NCBI GenBank assembly: GCA_038496445.1
Contig: JALMLS010000185.1
Location: 46,901-110,900, forward strand
Source of the DNA: Trichosphaerium sp. ATCC 40318
Taxonomy: Eukaryota > Discosea > Flabellinia > Trichosidae
DNA: 64,000 bases
Reading direction: 5' to 3'
In this document: piece after piece, positions 18,326 through 29,419 of the stretch
How the letters are laid out: the number at the start of each line of letters is the position of its first letter
Position numbering within the stretch: the stretch's first letter is position 1
Translations under genes and position numbers: made by a program
Notes under the pieces: generated by a model
Told to the model about the DNA's origin: nothing
Database searches by the model: none
What the model saw: the letters and a program-made list of their open reading frames with translations, nothing else

Positions 18326-21002
18326 ATGGGCGTGCGCTGGTTAGATTGGATAGTTATTGTAGTTTATTTTGTAGCGTTATTAGGTATTGGCTTTTGGCAG
18401 TGGATTTTATTGAGGTACTGCAGCTCTCCGGCATGTTTAACGTGTATTTTATTGTTTTAAATCGTAATGACGTTCACAGAGCCAAAAATAAAAAAAAGGA
18501 CGGTAAACAGGCTGAAAATTACTTTCTCAGCTCTAGAGATGTAGCGTGGTGGGCCGTGGGACTGTCACTTTTCTCATCTAATATTGGTTCGTTAATTGGA
18601 CTCTGTGAATTACCTTTCAGTCGTTAATGTCATAAAAAGGAAGCGAGCATTTTGTGGGATTGGCTGGATCAGGTGCTAAGGGCGGTTTAGCGATTGGTTA
18701 GTATTTTAATTTTTGAAATGTCAAACACGGAATAAGTGTAACACACGTAAAGGGCTATATGAATGGGGCGCAGCGTACATGCTTCTTATTCTTGGATGGT
18801 TGTTCGTTCCAATCTATCACCCGCTCCGTATATTCACCGCTCCAGGTATGCTGTGCGTGAGAGTGTATCCTTTTGCCAATCAAATCGTAGTTTCAGCTAA
18901 TTTCTCACATTAGAATTCATTGAGAAGCGATTCAGTTCTGGCTGTAGGACGTATCTGGCGGCGTTGTCTTTGCTGATTTACCTGTTCACAAAAGTATCAG
19001 CAACGCTTTATGCAGGCGCAATAGTGCTACAACAAGTGCTTGGATGGAACGTCTACCTATCTGCCATAAGTCTAATTGTAGCTACTGGCTTATACACAGT
19101 AGTTGGTGGTTTGGCAGCTGTCATCTACACAGGTCAGCAAATCTGCTTTAAAATGCTATAGTAGCCTTACTGTTATTGTAGAATGTCTCCAAACTGGCGT
19201 ATTGGTACTTTTGAGCACACCAATCCTTTTTTTTTTGCCTTTTAGTGTAATGGACTTATCAAGGTGCTTGGTGGCTTAACAACAATGTTTATCGCTCTGG
19301 CCAAAGTCGGTTGGTGGTCAGGTATGAGCTTTAACATGTGAGATAGAGTTGCTTACAAGTTTAAAAAGGTCTTGTCGATCGTATCAGTCAAATTGACGTA
19401 CCTAGCGATTACTTCAATGTGGTACGCAGGAGTGATTTGCTTCTTGTTTTTTTTTTGTTTTTGTTTGAGGTTGGTCTCAAAGATAACCTGTAGATTCGTT
19501 CTCCGTATGATAAGGATCTACCATGGACAGGGTTGCTGATAGGAATGCCCATTAGTTCAATATGGTATTGGGCATGTGACCAAGTGATAGTACAGAGAGT
19601 TTTAAGTGCTAAGTCAGTAAATGATGCTAAAGGCGGTGCAGTTTTAGCCGGTTACATTAAACTATTACCTATGTTCATAATGGTACTTGCAATAGCCTAC
19701 ATGTCTTTGTTCTAAAATTATCAGGTTGTACCTGGTATGATTGCTATGGCACTGTACCCCGATGTAGTAAGTGAAAACGAAGATATTGCGTATCCTACAA
19801 GCAATTTTTAAGAAAACATTTTTTCTCCACTTTATTGACTTTAACAGACTCAAGATATCCTCACCTGGTGTTGAATATACTCCCAATGGGCGTATTAGTA
19901 CGTGATCCAACTAAGATATTGTATACAGTGCCTCTAAGTATAACACTAGGGACTCATGCTCGCTGCAATGTTGTAAGTCGGTTTGAGGTTTTTTCGTTCA
20001 TTTCCCCTTCTCTTTATGTTAACTGTTGGTTAAAAGGTCCGCTTTGATGTCTAGCCTGGCATCAGTATTTAACTCTGCCGCTACATTATTTACTATGGAC
20101 GTATACAGAAAGTTCAGGAAAACTGCCTCACAAAAGGAACTCCTTTGGGTGGGAAGGTGTTCGGCTAGTGTGATGGTTGTGCTTGGGATTGCATGGATTC
20201 CAGTAATTTCAAAGTTTGCCAATGCCCAGCTGTTCCTGTATATCAACAGCATACAAGGTTATCTCACACCACCTATTACAACAATATTCATTGCAGGTAT
20301 ACTTTGGGAAAGGGCAAATACAAAAGTACGAAGCTTATTTTTTTTTTTCTTTCTTTTGGCTTTGTCATCTCCTCCTATTATTTTTTAATCACGTGATTCT
20401 GATTTGAAAATTAGGCGGCTATATCTACACTAGCTGTTGGGTCTTTGATAGGAATTACACGACTTATTCTTGATGTGACGCTCTCTTCATCTATCATAGA
20501 AAACAAACTGCTCTTTTTTTTAGTCAAATCGAATTTTATGCATTTCGGCGCGTTTGAATTTTGTGTATGTTGGATAGTCATGTTCGTTGTCACTCTTGTA
20601 ACCAAACCAGATGATAAAGAAGTTGTTCACTTGACAGTGTGGTACAAAGGTACGTCACATTTGCAGAACAATGTTCAAATTGTTTTCTTAAACAATACCA
20701 GGAGACAGAAACAAGCATGAGTCTGCCAGACTCCTACTTAGTACAAACGACCCTGATGTAGAAGAAGACTATCAGAGTGTAATGCTTACTAGCCAATCAG
20801 AAGCAATACAGCTTGAAGGTATAGACCATCGCTTAGTTGTTAAAGCAAGCTTCATGTTAATGTTTTTTTCCCCTCGTCAGATGACATTCCAGATGCACCA
20901 AGAGAGCAAGCTAAGTCAGCTACAATTGTAGATTGGCTACCAGGCAGTTTTGGGATTATATTGGGTGTATCAGTAGCATGTTTAATAGTGTATTTTCGAT
21001 GA
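18326..21002 (+). CDS. Sodium/solute symporter, SLC5 (SSS) family
   Basis: Na+-coupled symporter with the LeuT-like fold, most like animal SGLT/SMCT-type carriers. The substrate cannot be read from sequence; sugar or inositol are possible. About twelve exons from ATG 18326: MGVRWLDWIVIVVYFVALLG (first helix), YFLSSRDVAWWAVGLSLFSS and NIGS joined to EHFVGLAGSGAKGGLAIG (family signature), EWGAAYMLLILGWLFVPIY, FIEKRFSSGCRTYLAAL, TVVGGLAAVIYTE, LPWTGLLIGMPISSIWYWAC with DQVIVQRVLSAK, GAVLAGYIKLLPMFIMVL, PGMIAMALYPDVV, LMSSLASVFNSAATLFTMDV, and a final helix SFGIILGVSVACLIVYFR just before the stop. A hydrophilic loop with acidic residues precedes the last helix, as in SGLTs. Looks intact. Confidence 0.9.
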
Positions 21003-21239
21003 GATTGTAATTTTGTTTTTGGGTAGCAAATATACGAAGCAAAAAGTTTCGGGAATGTTGTGGAACTACAGTCTTTTCAATGTTTGTTTATTTCATTGTC
21101 AATAAAGTATATATATTCTAGATTCATATAAGTGTAAAATACTCAACTTTCCGTTGAAAATAAATGTGATAAAATGGCTACTTTAGGATGTAGAGTCAAT
21201 TGTTTTCGTTATTCTGTGATTTTGACAATCGGCTAAGGC

Positions 21240-23028
21240 ATGTCTATTAGTGCAGAGCTCATTCAAAATGCGCTTTCTTCGCCACGTGGTGATATTGACG
21301 CAGCAGTAATGGAGCAGGCGGCAATATTGAAGAAACAAATGTCATCTTTTGACAGAGCGGTTAAAAAGCGCATGCGTGAGGTATCAAGGGAGCGGCGTAA
21401 GCTAGAGGAGGATAAAAAACGGTTTGAAAGAGAAAAAGCAGCCCAAGAGATTGCTTGTCGATCAATTTCGCCTAAAACAGCGCCAAAGAAGATAAAAATC
21501 AATGTTGGTGGTCAGGTAAGAACTAACTTCGCCTAATACCCTATTTGTGTTTTGTATTGCCTAAAACGCCATAGGTCCATGTTACTACGCTATCAACGAT
21601 ATTGCGGGTAAAAGATACATTTTTTACAGCGATGTTTAGTGGCCCACTTCGCCCAGAACCAGACGAGGATGGAGAGTACTTTATAGATCGTTCATACAAG
21701 CATTTTGACGCAATACTGAATTACATGCGTACAGGGCACATTATACTCCCAGAAGAACCTGTACTAACAGAGATGTTCTACGAGGTTGAATTTTATCAAA
21801 TCAAACCACTTTGTACGTCCTTGTGTTACAACTTTTGTTTTTCTTGTTAAACTACCCAAAACAGTATACCTACGCAATAGAATACTAACGGAAAGCTTTT
21901 ACGGGTATATAATCAAGAGTAATCCAAAGTTATTTTTGGAATACTTTTAAAACCAATCATACGCGTTGAAACGGATGTAAATATACATTGCGAGTATTTG
22001 AGGCAATGTTAAGCGTATTTTCCTATTTTTTTTTCTACAGACTGTTTTTTTTCTTTCGTTTTTTGTTGTTTTAACTTTTTTGTACAGTGAACGTTATACT
22101 TGGCGCTTTGAATACTCATCGTATTACATGGGGTGCTCAAGCAGAGCTTAAACATGAATCTGTAATATTACATGAAAATGGAAACGTAGCAAGACTTGAG
22201 GAGGTATGTCAACTTGTATTTCTTTTTCTTTTCTTTTTTGGGGAAACTGTTACTAATGAACACTTAGGGTGGTGCTTATGGTTGTGTTTTAAGTAGTCAA
22301 CCTATTTCTAAAGGAAGGAGATACTTTAGTATTGAATTGGAGCATTTACGAAGTTGCAACAGAATAGGTAAGAAAAACCTGTTCAACACAAAAAACCACA
22401 CTTTTTTATTGTCTCTCTCCCTCTTGTTCTTCTTTGATTTTAAAACAAATTTACGTAGGTGTTATAGACACTATTCCAAATAGATTAGGTATGTCATTTA
22501 GTGTTTTTATGTATGTATACGTCAGTGGTTGATTCTTACTTTTTTATTAAAAAGATACTGAACCTGAGAATGCTTGGCTTATTTGTCCGGTTTGTGGAAC
22601 AGGTACTATTCAATTTATTTTGATTATAGAATTCTCTAACGTTTATTAAAAAGGATATGGATACCTAAGCAAAGCTTACAAAGGTCTAAAATGTAAACAA
22701 GGAGACTCAATAGGCATTGAAATTGATATTGATGCTAAAACATTACGGTTCTTTAAAAATGATATTTCAATGGGTGTTGCTACAACAAATCTTCCGCCAC
22801 AGGTATGATAATATCACGTGATGATAATTTCTTTTTATGATAATAATATCATGTGATTAACACGTGTTATAGGTGTACATTATAGCTACATTATCAAGCA
22901 GCTGTAAACAGATACGCATTGAGCCTCATGGTATGTTTTTTTTTTTTCCGTTGCATAATTTTTTTTTTTGGTCTTAACTGACTTATGTAGGTGAACGTGT
23001 TCCTGGACGTTTTCAACCTCGTGATTAA
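21240..23028 (+). CDS. BTB(T1/KCTD)-SPRY domain protein
   Basis: The start at ATG 21240 gives a charged coiled-coil N-terminus (KKRMREVSRERRKLEEDKKR), then a T1/KCTD-type BTB domain (KIKINVGGQ joined to VHVTTLSTILRVKDTFFTAM and FSGPLRPEPDEDGEYFIDRS, then HFDAILNYMRTG). The C-terminal half is a SPRY domain spread over very small exons: NVILGALNTHRITWG, GGAYGCVLSSQPISKGRRYF, GVIDTIPNRL (about 30-base exon), ENAWLICPVCGT, GDSIGIEIDIDAKTLRFFKN and VYIIATLSSSCKQIRI, ending in GRFQPRD. BTB proteins often recruit CUL3 ligases and SPRY binds substrates, so a ubiquitin-ligase adaptor is plausible. The join between about 21810 and 22090 is unresolved: one candidate exon (YLRNRILTESFYGYIIKS) runs into a stop. 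Confidence 0.82.
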
Positions 23029-23501
23029 CATAAAATATAAATTATTGACTTACTTTTCTTAACACACATGTACATGAACCCTTTTTAACCTCCTAAAACA
23101 AAGAATAATAATAAAAAAAAACCCCAATGTTGTATTTTTACTTAAAGCACGTACTTACATTGATATCAAAACATGTTTTTGTCAAGCGATAGTTAATAAC
23201 AACTACAACTTTCTTTTGCTAGCGCAAATGGTTTTCTGTAATGGTCTTCTCGTGGTCTTGAGTTGTTATTTCATTTACTCGAGTTGATGTACTGCCAATG
23301 GTCTTCTAAGGTCTTAAACAATTCAACTCTAGTGGTGTCCGAAACACTGCTAGATTGTAGCAATAATTAACAATTTATAGTTTCCTAATGTCACGTGCCT
23401 AAAAACTAGTTCGTACGTTAGAATCAAGGATACTTAATCACTTGAGGTACTATTTGCGTCGGAGAGTGCTAATACTTTTCTAGTGCTGTTAGAGGTATTG
23501 T
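23029..23501. other. Intergenic
   Basis: No gene seen. A short imperfect repeat of ATGGTCTTCT occurs around 23240-23310. One CACGTG lies near 23393. The right end probably holds the promoter of the F-box/MORN gene. Confidence 0.5.
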
Positions 23502-24773
23502 ATGTCAGAATATAACCCGCATTGTAACACCAACGCTGCCTGTATTACTCTATTAGATATTCCACGTGATATTCAACGTTATTTATGTACTTTCGATCAA
23601 GAGACATTTAAAAAGTTCCATGTTCTATCAAAGAGAGCAGCAATAAACAGTCACTACAATAAATACCTTGAAGGACATGGGCTTTGGCTTGTATGGTACA
23701 TTTCTGGACAGATTAAGGCTAACTGCATGTTATATAATGGCGTTAAGCATGGAGAGTACAAGAAGTGGTATGATGATGGACGTCTCATGAAGAAATGTGC
23801 TTATATTGATGGGAAGAAACATGGTGAGCACAAAGAATGGTTCATTAATGGCCAACTTAAGAAACAGTGCTTTTATGCTGACAACAAGCGAAATGGGTTG
23901 TTGAAGGGGTGGTATGAGAATGGAGAACTCTGTGTACAAGTTATGTATATTGATGGTAACAAACATGGTGAATTGAAGGCATGGCATGAGAATGGACAGC
24001 TGTACATTCGTGGTATGTACATTGAGGGTAAAAAGTATGACAAGGAACAAAGGTGGTATGACAATGGCCAAATCATGCTTGAGTGTATATTCATTGACAA
24101 TGAGGAAAACGGAGCATACAAGAAGTGGTATGACGATGGACAGATGATGGTACAGTGTACATACGCTGAAGGAAAGAGAAACGGAGAGTACAAGAAGTGG
24201 CACAAAAATGGGCTGATCTTTGAACAGTGTACATTCACCAATGGCGAACAGATTGGTGAATACAAACAATGGAACAATGATGGCCAAATTAAAATACAGT
24301 TTAGTCACACAGATAGTGAAGAAACTGGTGAGCGCAAAGAGTGGCATGACAATGGGCAACTTGTGATGAAGAGTATGTACATCAACGGTAAGAAGAACGG
24401 TGAATACAAGGAGTGGTACAAAACCGGGCAATTAAAGATACAATGTGCCTACAAAGATGACAAAGAACATGGTGAAGAGAAAGGGTGGTACAAGAACGGT
24501 CAAATCATGGTACAGTGTATACACAACAATGGGAAGAATACAGGTGAGCACAAACAGTGGTACAAGAATGGACAACTGCACATACAGTGCATGTTTTTGG
24601 AAGGTAAAAAGAATGGTGAATACAAACAGTGGCGTGTGGATGGACAACTCAAGATACACTGTAATTTTATCAATGACGAATTCCATGGAGAGTTTAATGA
24701 GTGGGATGAGAATTCTCAACTATGTACTCTGATAACATATGTTCAAGGCAAGAAACATAAAGTGCAGATGTAA
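23502..24773 (+). CDS. F-box protein with ~15 MORN-variant repeats
   Basis: Single-exon, 423-residue protein, unlike its intron-rich neighbours. Residues about 15-55 form an F-box-like motif (LLDIPRDIQRYLCTF, then FKKFHVLSKRAA). From about residue 70 to the end lie about 15 repeats of 23 residues (69 bases each) of the type GEYKKWYDNGQL..QC.Y.DGKKN, the MORN variant (MORN_2/YwqK-like) family. The DNA itself is therefore a degenerate tandem repeat. It is predicted to be an SCF adaptor with a repeat-based binding face. The same architecture recurs at 43459-44238 and 48492-49293. Lack of introns and the giant-virus-like architecture raise the possibility of an acquired family. Confidence 0.85.
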   Translation: MSEYNPHCNTNAACITLLDIPRDIQRYLCTFDQETFKKFHVLSKRAAINSHYNKYLEGHGLWLVWYISGQIKANCMLYNGVKHGEYKKWYDDGRLMKKCAYIDGKKHGEHKEWFINGQLKKQCFYADNKRNGLLKGWYENGELCVQVMYIDGNKHGELKAWHENGQLYIRGMYIEGKKYDKEQRWYDNGQIMLECIFIDNEENGAYKKWYDDGQMMVQCTYAEGKRNGEYKKWHKNGLIFEQCTFTNGEQIGEYKQWNNDGQIKIQFSHTDSEETGERKEWHDNGQLVMKSMYINGKKNGEYKEWYKTGQLKIQCAYKDDKEHGEEKGWYKNGQIMVQCIHNNGKNTGEHKQWYKNGQLHIQCMFLEGKKNGEYKQWRVDGQLKIHCNFINDEFHGEFNEWDENSQLCTLITYVQGKKHKVQM

Positions 24774-24825
24774 AGGTAAAAAAAAAGGAAATATAATTAA
24801 ATCAAGCTCTGAATGAAGTTTCTTT

Positions 24826-24872
24826 AACTACAACAATAAAGTTAGACGCTTGTATGTGTTGATGTACTTATG
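24826..24872 (-). pseudogene. Fragment of Rab-like gene (last intron and exon start)
   Basis: About 47 bases almost identical to 57909-57955, which is the last intron plus the beginning of the last exon of the Rab-like gene there (ACATCAACACATACAAGCGT, ACTTTATTGTTGTAG, TTAAAGAA on the minus strand). The copy at 5195-5260 in the first Rab gene is more distant. Nothing else of a Rab gene is present, so this is debris of a third copy. Confidence 0.7.
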
Positions 24873-24873
24873 T

Positions 24874-25237
24874 GGCTGGACCAAGAGGAACGTACCATTA
24901 TGGGTTTGGTGAAGCTGCTTTGTGGCATAAGATAATCAAACAGTTGGAACAAACATATGTAAGACGCATGTGTAAAAACAAAAAGTACCTACCATTTGTT
25001 TATTACTCTCTTTACTGCTTTAACACCCATTACAGTTTCTACATTTTACTTATTATTAAATTTCAACAAATGGTTCTGCCTTAATGGCTAAAGGTCTGTT
25101 CGTAGGTTGCTTATTTCCAAGGTGTGTTGAGCATAAAAAAAAAAGGGCTACTTTAACACTTTTGTCTTTTTGAGGACCGATTGCTTCACGTGTAATATTC
25201 TTACAGTAATTCACATTGTATAAGTGAGCTGGTTTGT
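24874..25237 (-). pseudogene. Debris region with second orphan LRR tail
   Basis: At 25140-25230 the minus strand reads LYNVNYCKNITREAIGPQKD, then KSVKVA, clearly related to the LRR tail at 10980-11190 (YYCKNITCEAIRSLKAK). The lysine-rich end has decayed into a poly-A/T run. The rest of the interval has no gene. An open frame at about 24872-25084 is not supported. Confidence 0.5.
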
Positions 25238-27630
25238 TTATTTATTCTTTGTTGAGCTAATTATCACAAGAGGTATTATGTAAACTACATAAATAAACGC
25301 AATGACAATCGTAATTAGAAGGATTAGAATTACACCAACAGCAATGGCGGATACCTAAACAAAAACTTTGTAAATAAAAAAAAAAACCTATCAAACAACT
25401 TTTGTCCAACAGTTTTTTTACAGGCATGACTGAGACTACTTCTTTTTCAAAATACAATTTATGTGTGAGTTAAGTAATAATTTATACGTACAATTGGTAT
25501 CCAGATATTATTCGAACTGCAACTTGTTGTTGTAAACCCAACAACAGCGATCAAGCTATTTTCTAAATTGAAAAAAACAAGTGAGCACGTTTTACATCTT
25601 ATGAAGATATATTCGTACCTGTCACTTTATAACTTTGTTGCTGGGTACCACAGGGACCTTTTTTTGGAGTAAAAAGTGTACAGTTTTCACCTGTAGCCAA
25701 ATAAGTCAACTTTGATGTTTTTTTTTCTGCATGTAGTTTTGTACCTTCCCATTCAAGTAATATTGTAGTTTCAGCTACTGCCTTTATATCTATATCTCCA
25801 AGAATATTAACACACCCTTTGACACGTACAATTGCATTATTCAAAGTTAATAATACTCCGTTTTGTACAATTAAATCGCCTGTAGGTGTTTGTTAACAAA
25901 CATTGGAGTTTCGATGCATAACAGTGTCACAGCACCTTGTATGTATATGACATCTGATAGTGTTGTATCATTAAACACGACAAAATCTCCTTCAATACAT
26001 ATTCCTACAACTCCAAAACATTGTGTTGGTGGAGAAGTAGGTGTTGCTGTAAGTGGTGTCGTAGGTGGTGGAGTGGGTGGACCTTTGAGAATAAAATGAG
26101 AAAAAACTGTTTATGTTTAACTTACCATTTTGAACTATTTCCATTATACTTGTGCTGGGTAAGTCACAAGAGAACATTTGAATACCAGTCATAAAACCTT
26201 TCGATAATTAGCAAACAATATTAAACACCAAACAAACCTTTAAAAGAAGAATCTCCATCAATGTTTGCACCCAGCCTTATTTGTGCGCTTGTAGATGTTT
26301 TAATGTAGTCATTCTCTATATTACTCTGCTGCTGGGTACTTGTATTTGTTCCGTTTATGTATAGAATTGCGCCTGAACTTGAAGACATGCCGTCTGTTAT
26401 TAAATACAGAGTTATAGCAACATGTGTCCACACATCTTTTTGAAGTTAATACTGTTCTGGAAAGAAGTTATTTGTACCTTTTGGTATACCAAGCATGTCC
26501 CACGTAGACGTTAAACTTCCACCACTTTGATACATTGCTTCAAATCGCATCCTATTATCATCTATAACAATTTGAGGGTGTTTTAACTAAAAAACTTTGA
26601 TACGAACCTTGTAGCACAAGAGAAATGTAGGTTTCAGCACCATAGTTCCCAAATAAATATTGATCACCTTCAAACGATTCTTGATCAAACAAACAGTCAG
26701 CCACGTAAAGCTGGTAACTGCATTCTTATTTGCACCTATACCTGGGTAAATCCACATTGATACAGTCATTGCAGCGAGGTTTTCACGGAGTGGATTAGAA
26801 CTAGATAGATATACATAGCCACCCTAGTTTGGTATTTAATTATTTTATATTGCACTAGTGTTCATACACGAAAGTGTAGTCCCTGTAATTCTTGTGATAC
26901 GTTGCCAGTTGGAACAAGTGTCAGTCCTGAATTATTATCCTAGCTCAAATTTAGATCATGTTTAAAGTGCTTATCACGTGCTGTAAACGAGTTAAACTCT
27001 CCTTTATGAAAGTGTTCTGGCGGCGTATGAGCAACAAACAGATATGATATTGACATACCTGATGGGCACTTAGGTGCGTATACTTGAATGGTAGTATTTT
27101 GGTCACTATTTCGTCTAGATATTATGGATACATTAAAGTGTTCTAAATGCAAACACTTGGTTAACAAAAAAGTTTAAAAAACATGAAGCACCTTGGTTAA
27201 CTACTTCGCAAGCGTTGTTCCCAAATATACGAAAAGGAAAGCTGTTTGTACTATCATATTCATCAGCAACCTGACAGTCATAATCTCCATAGCTGTTGTC
27301 TGCTTGGAACTCAAAGTTTATCCTATACATTAATTCTTTATGACAAACAAAACTTTTCGCAGTACGAGGCGGGTAGTACGTACTGTGTTGAACCAACACG
27401 CGAATAGTCAAGTGTGTAATTTGTATTAGTAATGCGCTCTACCATCTCGATGCTCCTCACAGTAGGACATTTGTACAGAAAAATGCTGAACTACACGCAA
27501 ACGTATTTAGTATTTTTTTTTGAGCTTATTTACTTATTACCTGCCCGCTAGCACAGTTAATCAGCAGAAATGTATGTAGTAGAATACGACAATACACCAG
27601 GCTAAGCCCAATATGGGGTCTGTGATACAT
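25238..27630 (-). CDS. LamG-type single-pass membrane receptor, copy A (tail altered)
   Basis: Multi-exon gene from ATG 27630. Signal peptide MYHRPHIGLSLVYCRILLHT, then FLLINCASGQ. An N-terminal ectodomain follows (INFEFQADNSYGDYDCQV, FRIFGNNACEVVNQGASCF, EHFNVSIISRRNSDQNTTIQ, YAPKCPSG). Then comes a laminin-G/concanavalin-like domain (GYVYLSSSNPL, MTVSMWIYPG, ADCLFDQESFEGDQYLFGNY, MWTHVAITLYLI, RLGANIDGDSSFKG), a Thr/Pro stalk, a small domain (VNILGDIDIKAVAETTILLE, GENCTLFTP), and a membrane helix (VGVILILLITIVIAFIYVVY). The cytosolic tail seen in copies B and C is replaced by a few residues because of a local deletion. The exon after IYPG is ambiguous in phase. Predicted surface receptor or adhesin; ligand unknown. 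Confidence 0.68.
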
Positions 27631-27957
27631 TTTCTACAAGGCGATGATGAGTGATACACCCTTTGTTTGTTTATAATAACGAGAAGATCCTAGCTAAAAA
27701 TACGCTAAGGTAACCTAGCTTAAAAAATTCACGTGGTTAGTTCCAAGAAAACCGGTTTTGACAGATTATCTATTTTTATTAAAGTGATTTTCACAGTTTA
27801 CCCGATGCTGTTACGGCACATTTGACATTCATAGCCATCAAGAAGTTGAGGTTAACTGAATTCAAAACTTAGCGGTTTTCCGGTTTGTAACGGAAAAGTA
27901 GGAGCTCTACACGTGTTTTCGAAGTTCATGTGTGCAACCCTATTACAGCCCCTTGTC

Positions 27958-28205
27958 AATGGCTACTGTTACAAAATGGGAAGCTAGAGTATCATATATC
28001 AATTTTGTAAGGAAGCTTTGTACAGCTGATGTTCATAAAATAGAGCTACGAAACTGGTAGACTTGTTCAGACAACGGTATTAAGGCATTAAGTGGCGTTC
28101 ATACAATAGAAAGTACCTTGTGAACAGATCAAGGATGATGCATCAAGGCTTTAAATGGTGTACATGTAATTTACGCCTAACAGCCTAGAGGTGCCAAGAC
28201 ACAGT
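27958..28205 (+). pseudogene. LRR-gene remnant, unit A
   Basis: ATG 27961 region reads MATVTKWEARVSYINFVRKL, then CTADVHKIELRNW and a stop. Further frames give DNGIKALSGVHTIES and IKALNGVHVI. This corresponds to the start of the LRR exon of the F-box/LRR family (compare MASIVWTHVGYG at 9653) with most repeats lost. It is antisense to, and between, the cassette genes. Equivalent remnants sit at 32178 and 36548/36640. Confidence 0.6.
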
Positions 28206-28259
28206 CTCGGATTGGATGACCACAAAGACTCTAGCTAACCATTCATTTATTTTTGGTGA

Positions 28260-28590
28260 ATCAAGTATTGTTACTGTGAACAACATAAACAGGAACGAAA
28301 ACGAAGTAACATATAGCCAGTATCAATCGAACTACACCCATAGCTATGAAAACAAACGAGATTTCCTCTATACTATGTACACATCGTGAGAAGACAATGG
28401 CACCAAACACAAGAAAACCAAAAGAAGCAACACCAAACAAAATGCTCGGAACCCCAACACTGGCAAAATGTTAAGTCATTGCAAACAAAAACAAGCTTAA
28501 CCTCTGCGTTTCTATTACATAACATAAACAGACTTAGTGGAACAAGAGTTTATACTAAGACTGCACATGTTGTAAAACCGTGTTTTAAAA
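28260..28590 (-). pseudogene. 4TM gene, unit A, internal deletion
   Basis: Aligns with 32421-32852 of unit B, but about 146 bases coding two of the four helices are missing. The join is ACCCCAACACTGGCAAAATG, where B has a TCTGGACAAAATG at the far breakpoint, consistent with a short-homology deletion. The remaining frames are interrupted. Confidence 0.75.
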
Positions 28591-28772
28591 CAAACTGAAC
28601 AAAGACGGTCAATGTCTTAAATTGAATTTAGAAACATGCTAGAGGTTAAACTGAGGAAGAGTTTTGAAATATGCAATACCTCCATCGTAATAACATGTTA
28701 GATTTATGGCATAAAACCATCCTAGACCAAACAATAACCCTAAATTACTATTACCAACTGTTCAATATAGGG

Positions 28773-29110
28773 TCACGTTTGGGTGGCGTACATAAATATC
28801 CTTAGTAGCTTTATGAAGCAATTATTTTGAATGGTCTTGCCAAGCTTAAGCCATTTCTCTGCTATTGCTGCTTCCCTTTCCATTTTCTTTCGTTGTAGTA
28901 CAATATCTAGCGTTTCAATGTACCACTTAGACCATATGGCTGGATCTTCGACAATATGCCCAACGGGTAGATACGACACGTGCGTTGCGAACATCGTCTA
29001 AATTCAAGTTTTTTAACACCAATAGAAACGTTTCATCGGGTGTATCAAATGGGCTGTTTATGTTGTCCTCTTCAATGCTCTGAAGTTTAATGAATTGGGA
29101 GTTAATTAGG
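28773..29110 (-). pseudogene. F-box gene, unit A, disrupted
   Basis: Copy of 33071-33421. A deletion of about 11 bases removes the start codon (GTTAATTAGGTGCC, where B has GTTAATTAAAGCTGACATATGGTGCC). A 2-base deletion near 28951 shifts the frame inside the F-box region. The C-terminal half (EREAAIAEKWLKLGKTIQNN) is preserved. Confidence 0.8.
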
Positions 29111-29419
29111 TGCCATTTGATACTTTATTCGAAAGTTGTTAAGTTCATGCACGTGTTTTATTTAGTAGATTTAAGCCACTCTTTGCTGTTTGTGATTTTT
29201 GGTTTTCGTGTTTAGTCAGATTTGACAAACCTTGCAACTTCTGTTAGTTCTTACAAGATCTTACACTTTTATACGTCTGAAAACCTGTTGCAAATTGAAT
29301 GATATGGACAATAATACAGGTACAATATCAATTAGTTCACGGAAAACATTGTCTATAAGTGAGCTGGTCCGATTATTTATTCTTTGTGGAGTTAATTATC
29401 AAAAGAGGTATTATTTAAA

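Larger units (their letters stand above)
25218..29272. repeat. Cassette unit A (LamG receptor / 4TM / F-box)
   Basis: About 4.05 kb, duplicated head to tail as unit B (29353-33575). Order along the plus strand: LamG-receptor gene (minus), LRR remnant (plus), 4TM gene remnant (minus), F-box remnant (minus). Compared with B it has lost about 115 bases at the receptor C-terminus, about 146 bases in the 4TM gene, and the F-box start codon. Its right edge carries TTAGTTCTTACAAGATCTTA. Confidence 0.88.

Noticed and set aside
23730-24719. Long open frames on the minus strand opposite the F-box/MORN gene (up to 233 codons)
   Set aside because: They are mirror frames of a repetitive coding sequence. 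They are hydrophobic repeats with the same 69-base period, and no independent evidence supports a gene.
23502-24773. CRISPR-like array suggested by the regular 69-base periodicity
   Set aside because: The periodic sequence is continuous coding for 23-residue protein repeats with no spacers.
26587-26790. Calling LamG receptor copies A and B pseudogenes because the frame shifts after IYPG
   Set aside because: All three copies need a shift at the same spot, and exon/intron limits there are uncertain. A shared unrecognised short intron is more likely than three identical lesions. Left open.
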